From NCBI GenBank assembly GCA_947579605.1, contig OX388307.1:7975237-8039236 (forward strand): a DNA stretch of 64,000 bases, read 5' to 3'. This DNA comes from Athripsodes cinereus (Eukaryota; Arthropoda; Insecta; Trichoptera; Leptoceridae). The notes beneath the pieces were generated by a model. The model saw nothing but the letters and a program-made list of their open reading frames with translations, did not search any database and was not told the origin of the DNA. How positions within the stretch are numbered: the first letter of the stretch is position 1; the number at the start of each line of letters is the position of its first letter. Positions 53,259 through 64,000 of this stretch are shown here, piece by piece. The position numbers were made by a program, and so were the translations under genes.

Positions 53259-53857
53259 ATAAGATGATAAACCAATGTACGCATTGGTATTATTGGCATC
53301 AAAAATGATTAAATTTGATAAAAACATATGATTTAATCAAGGAACATAATATGTTTACCGAGGACATGATCATGGTTCTTGATCAAAGCATTTCCAATGC
53401 ATCGTCTTCAAAGTGAAGAAATCATTAAGTTATTAAATATGATTATTATCATATTATTCTTATTATTCATATTACTTATTCATTAAATATGCATGAGACT
53501 TTGCACCGCGTATGATTGGAAGACTTTGATGCGACGTGAATATCCGTTATTTACTGTCAAAACTGATTAATCGTACATGACTTTAATAAGTGCCAAGTAG
53601 GTAGTCGTGCGTTGAGCGGTCAAACTTATATAATAATTCAAATACTTCAGTAAAATTTGTGATTGAGCAATATATTGGACAAAACGTCGCTTAACATAAT
53701 ACGTGAACTATTTTCGTAAAGACCATCGCGATTAAAGGCTTCCTTCTTCTCAATCAAGACTATTGTATCTTGTCAATATATTGCATAGTATGGGTACATA
53801 CATACTGTCAAGAATTGTGTATAATTCTCGTAGTGAGTGTAGTGAGTAGGTACTATT
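53259..53857. other. AT-rich DNA, no gene seen
   Basis: No supported feature. Confidence 0.4.
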
Positions 53858-54082
53858 CTACGCCGCTGTGGCGCAGATGTAACGCTCTTGCTTTTGCCTC
53901 ACGAGATCCCGGGTTCAATTCCTGGCTGGGGAAAAATGGAGAATGATTTATTTCTAAATGTCCTGGGTCTGGGTGTTACATGTATAATTATGTGTTTGGT
54001 GCATTGCATACATGTATAGTCGCCTTAATAGCCATAAAGTAAGATTCATACTTGATCGATTTGTGTTAATTGTCATATAATT
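53858..54082 (+). mobile_element. SINE-B, tRNA-headed, full length
   Basis: CTACGCCGCTGTGGCGCAGA head, B-box CCCGGGTTCAATTCCTGG, then GTCCTGGGTCTGGGTGTTAC and a more diverged 3' part (GCCATAAAGTAAGATTC, ATTGTCATAT). Together with 27841-28083 it defines the length of SINE-B at about 225-245 bp. Confidence 0.85.
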
Positions 54083-55125
54083 ATATTATTCCACCATATA
54101 ATGGCATTTACTCATAGTACTTTTATTGAAAACCGAAAAACGAAAGACTTACTATATTTTGGGATGTTGAAAATTGAGATTTATATCGGGATTTGAGACT
54201 CTATTATCACTTTTTTAATAGTCAACTAATAATAATTAATTCCACAATTAATAATTAATTTGTAATTTTATGCACATACAGTATTTATTGCATCCAACCA
54301 ATTTTACAGGTACTAACTAATAGCATAACTTGTTATCTAAGAGAAAATTACTAGATTTAGAATTTCGAAGTCTATAATATAAATATTTAATACTATCTGG
54401 AAACAACATAAATATTATTAACACAGTTCTGGTACATATTAACACCTTGGACATTGATAAAATATTATCAAGTCACAGAGAGTTGAAATAATAATAATAT
54501 TATAACATGTAAATTGTAGCGCCGGTTTTCATAACAATAATAATAATAAATATCACATTTTACAGCTTGCTGTAACATTGAGAGGAGTTCAGTGCCATAG
54601 ACGAGTTGGTACAGTACTAAAATATGTATGTATTACTTACATTGTATGAACCGTCACCACAAACTGTTACCTATTACCTACAACAATTGTGTTGCAAGGA
54701 ATCGGTTTATTTTTCTTGAGTTCTCTCGTAAATATTATACGAGTATGTTTACTAAAAAAATATTAGTTAGAATCATTTGAAGTGGTTTTCTTTATGATTC
54801 TATTCCAAGTGGTCTTTGAAGTTTCTATTATTTTCCTTTTTCCGATCATTCAATACTGTTTTCTCAGGGTAAAACAAGAGGAAATTAGCCAAGGGTATGG
54901 TGTTCATTAAAATTATTATTATTACTGACAAAAAGACGATTCTTACTAGGATCATTACAGCTGAAGGCCAATGCGCCCCCAGAAGATAACTTTAAACGAT
55001 ATCGAGAGTACAACATAATTACAAAATACTTTCAATTTTCCTTATAATTCCGTATATGTCAAATGAAAGATATCAATATCTTAAGCCAGACCATTAGACA
55101 TTTGAACAGCCCTTCCTACTGCGGA
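54083..55125. other. AT-rich DNA, no gene seen
   Basis: No supported feature. Confidence 0.4.
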
Positions 55126-55129
55126 CTTT

Positions 55130-55315
55130 GAAGCCGGCCGAGAATTAAACGGCTAGATCATGTACACCAGATCTTAAAAGACGGACACGAGTAGAGCACA
55201 ATGAACAAGAGAGCATGTATGAGGAATTGCAAACTGTAATGAAAGACGAAATCTCTATAAATGAAAGGCGCTATATCCTTTCTGTCTACCCCGCCAGAGA
55301 AGCAACGTGATGATA
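55130..55315 (+). pseudogene. LINE-Y C-terminal relic
   Basis: The frame gives RPRIKRLDHVHQILKDGHE, then a stop, then MNKRACMRNCKL with more stops. The nucleotides continue to TCTGTCTACCCCGCCAGAG and AACGTGATGATACTAAT, the position of the shared LINE-Y/SINE-T 3' end. Compared with RGRPRTTWLDHVDQILKDGR and NRRACMRNCM of the better copies it is an old, dead copy. Confidence 0.8.
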
Positions 55316-56324
55316 CTAATATAAGAATTTATGATTTATAATTGTTTAAAAAGGCAAATAATGTATATGTCAATAAGAATATGCTGTAGAATTATATAAT
55401 CTACTTACTTTTCAAGATAGAAATGTTGGTATGTGTTGGTAAGAATGTATATCTGTTTATTAATCAAGGGAAATCAGTTGGCAGATCGAATCAAAACAAG
55501 CAAATAGATAAATATCAAAGAGACATATAATATAGAGACAGAAATATAATATAATAATTCTGATTATTATTGGAATAAATACTTACGCTGTTGTGTACAA
55601 CAAACGACAAAAGATATCCAATATCAAGATGCAGCATCTTTTGTCCTTTTGTTGATAAAATATATTGTTGTGATTCAACACAATGATTCCAATCATTTTA
55701 CGTTAATGTGTTGTTATATTCAGTCTCCGGAGCAGGATCAGTGATCACATGCGACACCGAATATATTTTAACAATGCGATATAATCAGGAGTCACATTTT
55801 CTGCGATTGCAGTAAATACGGCTTAATCTGTACTGACTGGACTTCATGATATCAGAGTGTTGGTACCTTCAGAAATTTTGTTGGCCATAAAATAACGGAC
55901 CATTGTTGAAAATTAAATATCAAATTCCGTTAATAATAATACAGGTATGCTCTTGACCGATTTTAAATAATTTCACGAAATACCATATACGTATAAACAC
56001 ACCTAGAGAAAACTTATAACTTGTGAGAAATGTTGTGATAGTACAGATGGATGGATAAGGAGTTTGGGATATAAATCATCGTTAATTTGAATAATCGCTA
56101 GGAGATTCTGTAGACAATAATACAAAAAATCACTCGAAATGCAATTCTTTAAAAATATTTTCTTTTGATACCTAGTGATAGGTATATTTTTGATAAATTG
56201 GTACAATTTTTAGAAAATTTTAGATGATGAATGATTATATTATCCAAATCCATGTGTGAGTAAAGAATGAAACTTGGATTATCGATAAATGGTTACATAT
56301 TTTAGGTATTAAGAAAGGTCACAT
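55316..56324. other. AT-rich DNA, no gene seen
   Basis: No supported feature. Confidence 0.4.
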
Positions 56325-56520
56325 TATGAGGTGAGCTGAGAGTAACAGTAAGAATGACTTTGGATATGGAAAAACAAGTTAGAAGACCAAGCAGACCCTT
56401 GACAACCAGGTTTTCTAACTGGTTAAACTTAAGGAACAAGTGCAGAAAAAGAGTACTTGGAGGATGAGGATCAGAAGGGTCGACCCCAGATGATATGAAA
56501 AGACGAGAAAAATAGAGAAG
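56325..56520 (+). pseudogene. LINE-P C-terminal relic
   Basis: AGTTAGAAGACCAAGCAGAC corresponds to AGGACCCAGAAGACCAGGCAG, and TTGGAGGATGAGGATCAGAA then GGGTCGACCCCAGATGA to the KTWKMKTRRADPK end of the 31.5-kb copy. Several indels; no TSD visible. Confidence 0.75.
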
Positions 56521-57764
56521 ATAAAGAAAGTCTTCATTTTGTTAAAATAATACAATTATTTTATGATCAAACTTGTCCCTATTTTAATGGCAAGGTTCTA
56601 TCTTAAATTCATTCATCTTAAAATTTAACCGATATCGTTATCAAATAAGTCCACGATACATATCAATCAACAGATGTAGTGGGAGTACCACCCGCAATTA
56701 CAGATCAACCAATAATAATAACATTAATTATTGAAACCATTAGTTATTTCTAACAACAGCTATTAATTATTAAGTTTATATTATTGAAAGTTTCAATACT
56801 CTACTTTCACAACACTACTCGTAACGTAGCGGAAAGTTAACATCACTTAGGTGTAATAATAATAAAGGTCCGGTGTAAATTTAGTGTAACCTTTGCAGCT
56901 GATCCGACGATCTTTGTCACGCCACTCACACTGAACTGCGAGTGCGATAATAATAATACATAATGTTATACCTACATAATACTGTACATATAATAGGATA
57001 AGTAGTAAGTTGCAATGGAGTGATTCACTTCTCACAGCAGTGTGCGATATTCAACATATTAAACCTATAAAATGTATCTATTTATATACGTTTGAAGAGA
57101 AGTGATTGATACATTAATATTCAAATAAATAAAAATATTTTTCCACACATTTCAACTATTTATGAAGTGAAATTTGTAACGATTTTTGTGTACTTTTGGA
57201 ACCTTCATTAAATTCGATATTCTGAATTGAATGATTACTGTAGAAAGGACTGTTTTTCCTTTAATATTATTCGATTGACGTGTAGGTATCTAGGTATAAA
57301 TAAAGAAAAAATGACACCATTAAATATTAATCAGGTATGAGATAGCGATCTTTCGCTAAGTTGTCATATGAAAAGATGAATGTATATTATTTAAACACTA
57401 GTGTTGATTTGGTGACATGAAAAGAAAGGAAAAATAAAACACAAATAAATAAATCATAAAATATGTCCCAGTAACTTATACGAGTCTAAATCCCAAAAAG
57501 AAATAAATATGTCACCTGTTTTACATGTCAACTTTATAATAAATGAATGCTGCTTTGGATAAACTTTGTTGTTGCTACTTCACATGGCATAATAAAAGCT
57601 TTGTAAGCTTCTGCTACTGTAAGTTTATGAAAAATAATATGTTAAGTAATGCATAATGCAATTTACTCATGAGTGACAAATTAAGTGCAGGAAATAACTA
57701 GTGTATGAATTATGTTTATAATAAAGTTATGACAGGTAACAGTAATATAACATATTAAAACATA
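56521..57764. other. AT-rich DNA, no gene seen
   Basis: Minor GC-richer patch at 56870-56950 (CAGCTGATCCGACGATC) without a frame. No repeats assigned. Confidence 0.4.
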
Positions 57765-57898
57765 CTATCATGGCGTTTCCCACGAGTAGGGTAGTCAGCG
57801 GATGATCTGCAAGTAATAAACACGAAAGTCGTCCTCTGTGCCAATTTAAGTTAAGACCTTCAGGATAGGTGACATAACTCATCGCTAGTCGATCGCGA
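57765..57898 (-). mobile_element. SINE-T 3' half
   Basis: On the minus strand CAGCGATGAGTTATGTCACC is weakly kept. Then ATCCTGAAGGTCTTAAC, GGCACAGAGGACGACTTTCG, TGACTACCCTACTCGTGGG, and the end AAACGCCATGATAGTATG. Confidence 0.8.
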
Positions 57899-59275
57899 TC
57901 GTAAGTATGTTTATGTAGTATAAGAAATAAGAACATGAAGAAAAAACTTTGTATACCTATCTAATAATATAATGTTTTTATCATCAAAATAATACTGGAT
58001 ATGTATCAATAAGATCAGGTTTCAATTCTTCGGTGGATAATAATTCACAATTAAAGATGTTCAAGGTAAAAAATTAACCAAATTATTGATATAGAGATAT
58101 AAAAAATAAAATACGATAGGGTGATAAAATTTATTGTTTTTTTTTATAGGTACGTACCTACTAAAAAAACTTAATGAAAATTGTCACTTAATAGTACTGT
58201 AGCAGTACGCCTAATGCATAATAATTGGTCACAAATTCAGTTAAGAGAACGACGAAAAAGATGACGCCCTATGCTTTATTGTTTGCTTATTTATTAAACC
58301 AATACATAGCCTTAGCCTATTACAGTATATAACAATAATCTATATGCCTTACTTTTAGTCGAGAGAAATTAAACGGAGTTCCGTATATAGCAATAGAATA
58401 TGTAAGAACTTAATAAACACCATACAATTTGTTAGATGTGCTTGACAATACGACAACACGACGGATGCATGTGAAGGTAAATCTAATTGTAATAGGAAAC
58501 TAGGTAGATGTCGCTGTCTTACTATGACTGCGCGGTCCCTTTGTCCTCGTGTATGTAGACTAGGGCAGTTAATTATCCCAGATTCTGCAGTACGGTCCCG
58601 CAATGGCAGGCGTCGTCCCGCATTCCAAAAATAAATAAAAAAGTTTCACAAAACGTGAAATCCACGGCTAAGAATTGGTCCCCTGCTCATATTCTATAAA
58701 ATATAGGTATTCATAATACATCAAATTTTCAATAGACATAAATTTAAAAAGCTGGATATTAATCAAAAATAAAAGCTGAAATATTAAAATATAAAAACGA
58801 TGGAAATCCTGAAATATCTTAAATTGTTATACCAAATAGAAATTTGGCGACGGGACAGTAAAAATATGAAAGGTTGGCTGTTTTCTAAATTCATACTACA
58901 CAAATTGAATCACGGAATTCATCCCACATTGACTCTTTGTAAAGTTGTCTGCCTTAACGTAGACTATTTATATGAACAAGATCCGACAGGCTGATAGTGC
59001 TGGAGAGTGTAATGATAAGGAAGGAGAAGTATGCAGTAGGTGTAATAAGACCAACATGCAGCAATATTTATCTACTAAGGATTATTGTTCAGCAAACATT
59101 ATAATATGTACATAGACTACGGAATGAATATTTTCTTATCTTAAGTGCACAGTGCAAGAAGTAGAATAGAATAACAGTAATAATATTAAGATAATCAAAG
59201 CAAAGAAAGAATTTACCCAGTAACATTTTTACAGTGAATTTCTAGAAAAGCAAATAAAATTATTTTAATTGATTT
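57899..59275. other. No gene assigned; GC-richer block at 58480-58620
   Basis: The block (GACTGCGCGGTCCCTTTGTC, CGTCGTCCCGCATTCC) is open on the minus strand (58355-58603, RDRTAESGIINCPSLHTRGQ) but has no domain I know and no second copy here. Confidence 0.35.
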
Positions 59276-59338
59276 CAATCTACTGAGTCTATTGGGTAAC
59301 CCGTTTTTGGAGATATCGTAATGGGATAGTAAGAAAAG
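59276..59338 (+). mobile_element. SINE-T (or LINE-Y) 3' end fragment
   Basis: ATCTACTGAGTCTATTGGG, TAACCCGTTTTTGGAGATAT, CGTAATGGGATAGTAAG. Follows CTGGCTACCCCxxTTxTGGGAxAT...CGTGATGGTATAG with substitutions. Confidence 0.5.
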
Positions 59339-60049
59339 ATACTCAGAAAACGTTTCATAAGAATAATTTATTCGTCTTTATTTTATTATGAAAGAATTAA
59401 AAATATTATTGCGGGTTTAGATCACAAATAACGCGAATTCCATTTTTTCCTTAATGTTTAAATTTCTTCATATTCATCAAAATACAATTTAATTTTAAAA
59501 AAGTCAACTGTGTTCACTGATTTCAAATGGAGAAGAAAATAAATACAGAACGAGGACATAAATATTTGTTATGTAAAGTGATTTATATCAAAACTGAAAG
59601 CTTTAGATAAGTGTGACTGTTTCACGCCCATTCTGGCACCACTCACAACCGGAATCATGTATCGGATACAGATGAATAGACAAGATTTATTTCTCATTAT
59701 GATAAAAAGTTTGTAAAAAAGACATCAATCGACGCCAAATAGTAAAACGATAACTTTTTATCAAGATGCCCCAACTCCCTATACGTTAAGCTACTTTCAC
59801 ACCGTAAAATTTACATCATATCTGTGTTGGATACTCAAATCATGTTTCCACTTCATCCACAAAATGCCAATGCTGATTTGTGACTACTGTTAATTATAAG
59901 AAAGAAAAATCGACGTTTGAGGCAAAACAATTTACCAAATATCTATGGAATCCAGTTTCACTGTGGTGCGATACTGAAGGTAGAATCTTTCAATTCTTCC
60001 GATGATGAACTATTTTATCTTCACGACATAGTCATAACTCATATTTATA
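59339..60049. other. AT-rich DNA, no gene seen
   Basis: No supported feature. Confidence 0.4.
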
Positions 60050-60112
60050 GTTTACTCTGAGGATGTTTGGGGTATATTGGAGTTTATTTCAAACACTATA
60101 CTAAACATCTTA
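60050..60112 (+). mobile_element. SINE-A-like 3' relic
   Basis: TTACTCTGAGGATGTTTGGG then GTATATTGGAGTTTATTTCA resembles TTACTGCGAAGGTGTCTGAG then GTATCTGGGTTTATTTCAAA at 22880-22920. The head is missing. Confidence 0.35.
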
Positions 60113-60685
60113 TAAAATAAATTTAGTTTGTTTACTTAAATATTACATTTATCTGATTTACAATATAAAACTAATCGCAAGAAGTGAAAAAAAAACAATT
60201 CAAAATAAAGTAAGGTAGAATTAATTAAACAACATTTCATCGGCATCATTCAATTGCGCACAATATTGTTGAACTATAATTAAGTTGTTTCGACATAATT
60301 TCATTTATTAAAATTATATCATGTATGGGCTCCTTTATTAAAGAATGAAATTTACGCTGTCGACTAATCCGATACCCTTAAGCAATATATGTTTCATAAT
60401 ATGAATAGAACCTAATGCGACAGATGAATGATTCAATTTCTTTATATGAATTGGTATTATTATTATTATACTGATGACGGCTAGTGTAAGTTGTCTAATG
60501 GATACAAAAAATATTCACCGCATTCACAGTGTGATGATGATCCATTTATATTTTATATTGACGTTGGCTGAAAGATATCATTATTATTGTTATATGACTT
60601 GGTCTCCGCCTTTATTCTAAAAATAATAATTCCAATACTTACCTACATAATACTCAAACTCACATGAACTAATCATAAAAGACAA
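60113..60685. other. AT-rich DNA, no gene seen
   Basis: No supported feature. Confidence 0.4.
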
Positions 60686-60689
60686 AGGT

Positions 60690-60863
60690 TTTAAAGGTGT
60701 ATCTGGGATTATCGCATAACCAAATACACTCCCTCAAAGCTAAACAGCGAGAAATATTATTCTGAGTAAGTGGAGTACCTAAGTCGGCAGCCGTATTCGA
60801 ACCAATGATTTCCAGATTGAAAGTCTAAGACTGCAGTGTTATTGGGTTGACGACTACCAATTA
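60690..60863 (-). mobile_element. tRNA-headed SINE (SINE-A relative)
   Basis: The minus strand begins GCTAATTGGTAGTCGTCAAC (A-box-like), with B-box-like ATTGGTTCGAATACGGC about 60 bp in, CTGCCGACTTAGG, and a 3' part GTGTATTTGGTTATGCGATA comparable to SINE-A's GTATTTGGGTTTATAAC. Different enough to be another subfamily. Confidence 0.6.
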
Positions 60864-61535
60864 GCATATTTTGAATTCTGATATATACGAACAGAAGAAC
60901 CAACTTTTTTATAACTATTTGATGTTCAAGAGAATCTTAGAATTCTTTGGACTGTAAAGACCAAGATCCAAGATCAAGACCAAGATCCAAGGAAGAGAAC
61001 GAATAAGAGGTTTGAAAATAAAATTCACCTATCTTCAATATATTATTTAGCGTCACGGAGAGGATGGAATGTATGTTCTTTAATGCAATTAATCGATTGA
61101 TTACCTCACTTGTTAATACTTATCAACTGACGATTCTTGGTGGAAGTTCATAACAATTGAATTAAAATGAAACAATATATCTACAATGTTAATGAATGCA
61201 TCGTGTCGAAGCTCAGTAAAAGCACATTATGCGTTTGATATGTATGCAAGGTGATATTGAAGGTTTCATGTTACACCGCAACGATAAAAAGAGAATAATA
61301 ATTGTGTTCAATTAACAAAAAACTTCCACATCGTTCACGCTGACATCTCAATTAACGAAATCCGATACGAAACAATTGTAAGAAAGTAATTTATTTCGTT
61401 ATATGTAGGAAATGTACTGTTATATAAGTAAATTATAGTTGGTTAAAAAGAGTATTATTTTAACATCTCAAATTTGCGCCATTCTCTGATAATACATTAC
61501 TCCTAAGACAACAACATAAGTTAGTTAGGAATATC
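60864..61535. other. AT-rich DNA with a small tandem repeat
   Basis: ACCAAGATCCAAGATCAAG is repeated once at about 60960-60995. Otherwise nothing is supported. Confidence 0.4.
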
Positions 61536-61539
61536 GCAA

Positions 61540-61622
61540 GAAAATGTGAGTAAATTTGCGCAGAGTCGCTCTGAATGGAGCAGGCTTGTTTTCATCCGGT
61601 GCTCCCGAGAGAAACGTCAACA
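61540..61622 (+). pseudogene. LINE-W C-terminal scrap
   Basis: AGTCGCTCTGAATGGAGCAG encodes SRSEWSRLV, matching RRSEWRRLVSAL of the 51.5-kb copy, and GCTCCCGAGAGAAACGTCAA matches its CQEER end. Only about 80 bp remain. Confidence 0.75.
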
Positions 61623-61669
61623 GATGACAGAAAAAGAATTAGCAAAAAATAAATTATTTTTGTTTAGGA

Positions 61670-61745
61670 CTTCATTGATCGCAAGTCGGCTTTCAGAGGC
61701 TATCGCACCCATCATCTTCAAAAGAATATTAATTCATCTAAAATA
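61670..61745 (+). mobile_element. Diverged relative of the 24.6-kb inverted-repeat element
   Basis: TTGATCGCAAGTCGGCTTTC, AGAGGCTATCGCACCCATC, ATCTTC resembles TTGATTTGTGAGTTGGCTTTC, GAAAGCTTCGGCTCTCATC, GTCTTG at 24642-24687. Terminal repeats are eroded. Confidence 0.45.
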
Positions 61746-62184
61746 TTGTTAAATTTTAATACAAAATGATATAGGTACTGGTTATCTTAACCTATGCATA
61801 TACTCAGTGTCATTTGCCTATGTGATGTACAACAATTAAATAAAAATGTATTGTGTTATGCAGTATGTGTAGTAGTAGCTAGCATTACAGCAATAATATA
61901 GTAATAAAAATAAATAATAATAAACAATAATAACATGTGATATGATTGACAGATCGTTACTTTAAAAATGATACATGCTATTATGATGTCGGAAGTTAAT
62001 GTGAATGAATTTATATCGAATACAAAACAACTTACACATGACGTTGTGATTAGTTGTTTAACTACAAGTTCTAAATAATATAATATTTATATCATACGTA
62101 TTGTAGTTTACTAGTATTATCATATTGACTTCGTTCAGGTAATAAATAACAAATTGACAATAATATTATGTTCCTGCAGATAAC
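61746..62184. other. AT-rich DNA, no gene seen
   Basis: No supported feature. Confidence 0.4.
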
Positions 62185-62440
62185 ATATCGATGGTATAGC
62201 GCACAGATGTGGTAAGTGCAGTTTTTACCGAAAATGAGTTATTATACGCATGCGAATCTATATCATCTGAAGTATGTTCCTTAGGAATATTATTGCGTAA
62301 CTCTGTGTCATTCACGAGATATTTAACAAAAACTATGTGTGGTTAGTACTAAATTGTATGGCATCTCAAACTTTCAACGTTGATTATCTCAAAACTATGA
62401 AAACTGCACTTACCACATCTGTGCGCTATGCCATCGATAT
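62185..62440. mobile_element. 256-bp element with 41-bp terminal inverted repeats
   Basis: 62185-62225 (ATATCGATGGTATAGCGCAC, then AGATGTGGTAAGTGCAG) is the reverse complement of 62400-62440 with one mismatch. The interior is AT-rich and non-coding. ATAT at both edges could be part of the repeat or a target duplication. Non-autonomous DNA element or foldback; superfamily unknown. Confidence 0.75.
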
Positions 62441-62454
62441 TATTATGGCAAATA

Positions 62455-62640
62455 AACTTTTGGAGTTCTTGAAAGGAGACAATGGGAGGACAAGCATAGG
62501 AAGATCCCAAAAAGATGGATTGATGATATTGTCAAGATGATGTGAAAATAATGAGTTTATTATGTTGCTTGTGATCAAAAATCGTGGAAGAGTTTAAAAA
62601 AAGCTGGAGACACAAGAGTTAGCAGTTAAGTATTGACAAT
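62455..62640 (+). pseudogene. RTE-like LINE C-terminal relic
   Basis: In shifted frames it reads GDNGRTSIGR, then PKRWIDDIVKMM, stop, then CDQKSWKSLKKAGDTRVSS. GRPxKRWxDDIxK and DRxxWxxLxEA are C-terminal landmarks of RTE-type retrotransposons. It starts about 15 bp after the inverted-repeat element. Several frameshifts; old. Confidence 0.65.
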
Positions 62641-63605
62641 TTTTTGCAGAAAGTGTCATGCTTTATATGTGCAATTTACGATTACATATTATTAGCAGTT
62701 GTAATATTTTTTTGCAAATAAAATTTTGCACACAACAGATCATAACAATGTTTTTTATCTTCTTCATGAAATATTTTCAACAAAGAAATAACAATGGTTT
62801 GTTGTGATAAACCAATGCACTACATTATGCAGACATACATACAAACACATATATTCGAACGGTCAAAATATTTATGTGGTGATTACAAAAGATAAACTAG
62901 TATTATGTGTATGTTAAAAAGGTACATTAGAGCTACAACATTAATCATGTATCGATAAATGAATAATTATTGTAAATTAAATATAAACACGATGCATCTC
63001 GATCGTTTTCGGGTTATGTTTCGATGAAAATATGGTCGAAAAATACGTTTTTTTATGGAGACAATATACATGTACTTTTGTACATTGAGTACCTGAAATA
63101 AGATAAATAAAAAAATATATTGAACAATCACGTGAGTAATTGCGCGAAACATGTTTTTTGTAATATTTATGAAATCTATGAAACTTGATAACAGTGACAC
63201 TCACTAAACGTGTGTAGGTAAATAATATGTAACTATAAGGTCAACTGTGAGTTCTGAAAAAAATATGACACAAGACAAAAATATTTTTAAACTCTAATTG
63301 CATTCTAATAATTTAGATTTTAGCTACTGAACCAAATGAATTATAAAAATGTTAAAATAAATAAAAATCTTCGGACATAATTATCAACTCTGGTTCGAAT
63401 CGGTCATTGTCCATTTTAACTTAGTCACTAACCGAGATTGATATCAATACATGAATGTATGCATGATATTTCTGGTATATTTTTCGTGATAATAATATTT
63501 TAATTCAGATGTCATAATTATTAATAAGCTTTTGAAAGAGCTTCCGGTTGTTGAATTTTAAAGTATCTATTTATTTCTACATATCCGATGACACTTTGCT
63601 AAGTA
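62641..63605. other. AT-rich DNA, no gene seen
   Basis: Overlapping minus frames at 62967-63204 in two registers are AT-driven; no motif. Confidence 0.45.
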
Positions 63606-63611
63606 TGTGTA

Positions 63612-63813
63612 GTGAATAACAAAATAGACGGAAAATTAACAAATGAAATGTAAGTTTGAGTTCGTCGGTAATCTGGGTGTAGAGTCTCGGTCTCATGCAT
63701 ATAAGGTGTGCGGTGAATAACAAAATAGACGGAAAATTAACAAATGAAATGTAAGTTTGAGTTCGTCGGTAATCTGGGTGTAGAGTCTCGGTCTCATGCA
63801 TATAAGGTGTGCG
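63612..63813. repeat. Perfect 101-bp tandem duplication containing a SINE-A head
   Basis: 63612-63712 and 63713-63813 are identical by eye. Each unit has 46 bp of flanking sequence (GTGAATAACAAAATAGACGG) and the first 55 bp of SINE-A (GAGTTCGTCGGTAATCTGGG). Only the second copy continues into the rest of the SINE. Confidence 0.92.
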
Positions 63814-63870
63814 GTTTGATCACAGATGCCGGCAAACTCCCCTTTTACGACACTAGCCTCTTGAATAGAT
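63759..63870 (+). mobile_element. SINE-A copy, 3' truncated
   Basis: GAGTTCGTCGGTAATCTGGG head, GTGCGGTTTGATCACAG in the B-box position, then TGCCGGCAAACTCCCC and TTTACGACACTAGCC. The 3' body after about 63870 is not recognisable. Confidence 0.75.
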
Positions 63871-63887
63871 CTCCAATTCTATTCTGA

Positions 63888-64000
63888 AAATTTTCGAGTA
63901 TTTTGTAAAATCCCGGTATTAAAAAAAAATAACGTTTAAAACATTTAATATTTTCAATTCAATGATGATGTGCGTTACGCTACCAATCCTAAAAGTCTTT
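63888..64000 (+). mobile_element. SINE-T copy, runs off the window
   Basis: TTTTCGAGTATTTTGTAAAA, CATTTAATATTTTCAATTCA, ATGATGATGTGCGTTACGC, CCAATCCTAAAAGTCTTT: the first half of a diverged copy cut by the window end. Confidence 0.65.

Noticed and set aside
53858..53935. tRNA gene on the plus strand
   Set aside because: Same reasoning: it is a SINE-B head with the SINE-B body directly downstream.
16640..59660. Repeat family based on GGCACCACTC...CACAAC (16650 and 59635)
   Set aside because: The shared piece is under 20 bases with no extended alignment.
1..64000. LTR retrotransposons, Helitrons or complete autonomous transposons
   Set aside because: I found no long direct repeats with TG...CA ends, no Rep/helicase frame, and no full RT, integrase or transposase frame.

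Overview
This is an AT-rich insect genomic window, most likely from a moth or butterfly (Lepidoptera). The evidence is the overall base composition (roughly 70% A+T by eye), the abundance of tRNA-headed SINEs and 5'-truncated LINE 3' ends of a kind familiar from lepidopteran genomes, and a widespread LINE/SINE-type 3' module ending in (AATA)n. No complete host gene is visible. Almost all long open frames are chance frames in AT-rich DNA or the C-terminal ends of dead retrotransposons. The one stretch that looks like a real host exon is a short GC-rich, GC3-biased frame on the minus strand at about 19.68-19.81 kb, with a usable acceptor and several possible donors. If it is real, the window is mostly intron or intergenic DNA of a long gene.

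The retrotransposon layer is dense. I name the families descriptively. (1) LINE-Y, whose C-terminus carries RWFGHVERM, RGRPRTTW and NRRACMRNCM and ends in YPxWDTA: copies at 12.7, 37.0 and 55.1 kb and perhaps 15.5 kb. (2) LINE-P, ending RRADPK: three young 5'-truncated copies at 2.9, 8.3 and 31.5 kb, each with its own target-site duplication (TSD), plus two decayed ones at 20.0 and 56.4 kb. (3) LINE-W, ending RSEWRRLVSAL: 19.3, 51.5 and 61.5 kb. (4) A CR1/L2/Rex-like LINE end at 24.9-25.25 kb with a fragment at 52.0 kb. (5) A Jockey-like LINE end at 45.8-46.5 kb. (6) An RTE-like relic at 62.5 kb. (7) SINE-T, the commonest element, with more than 20 copies or fragments. It is about 255 bp long, ends in a (TAG)n tail, and its 3' end matches the 3' end of LINE-Y. 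(8) tRNA-headed SINE-A and SINE-B. (9) The nine-copy 'GATAAACTCGCC' 3' module.

The DNA-transposon layer consists of non-autonomous inverted-repeat elements. These are a 1,270-bp nested foldback element at 40.0-41.3 kb with TAAT target duplications, two near-perfect hairpin elements at 27.4 and 29.5 kb, a 256-bp element with 41-bp terminal inverted repeats at 62.2 kb, a small inverted-repeat element at 24.6 kb, and a probable hAT-type MITE at 35.6-35.9 kb.

Elements have landed on each other. LINE-Y at 37.0 kb is inserted in the A-rich tail of one 3' module, and a full-length SINE-T at 38.8 kb sits at the tail of another. A 32-bp minisatellite at 28.9 kb appears to have grown out of the interior of a SINE-T copy. 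The most distinctive items are the SINE-T/LINE-Y shared 3' end and the 40-kb foldback element, whose third arm carries part of its own central loop.
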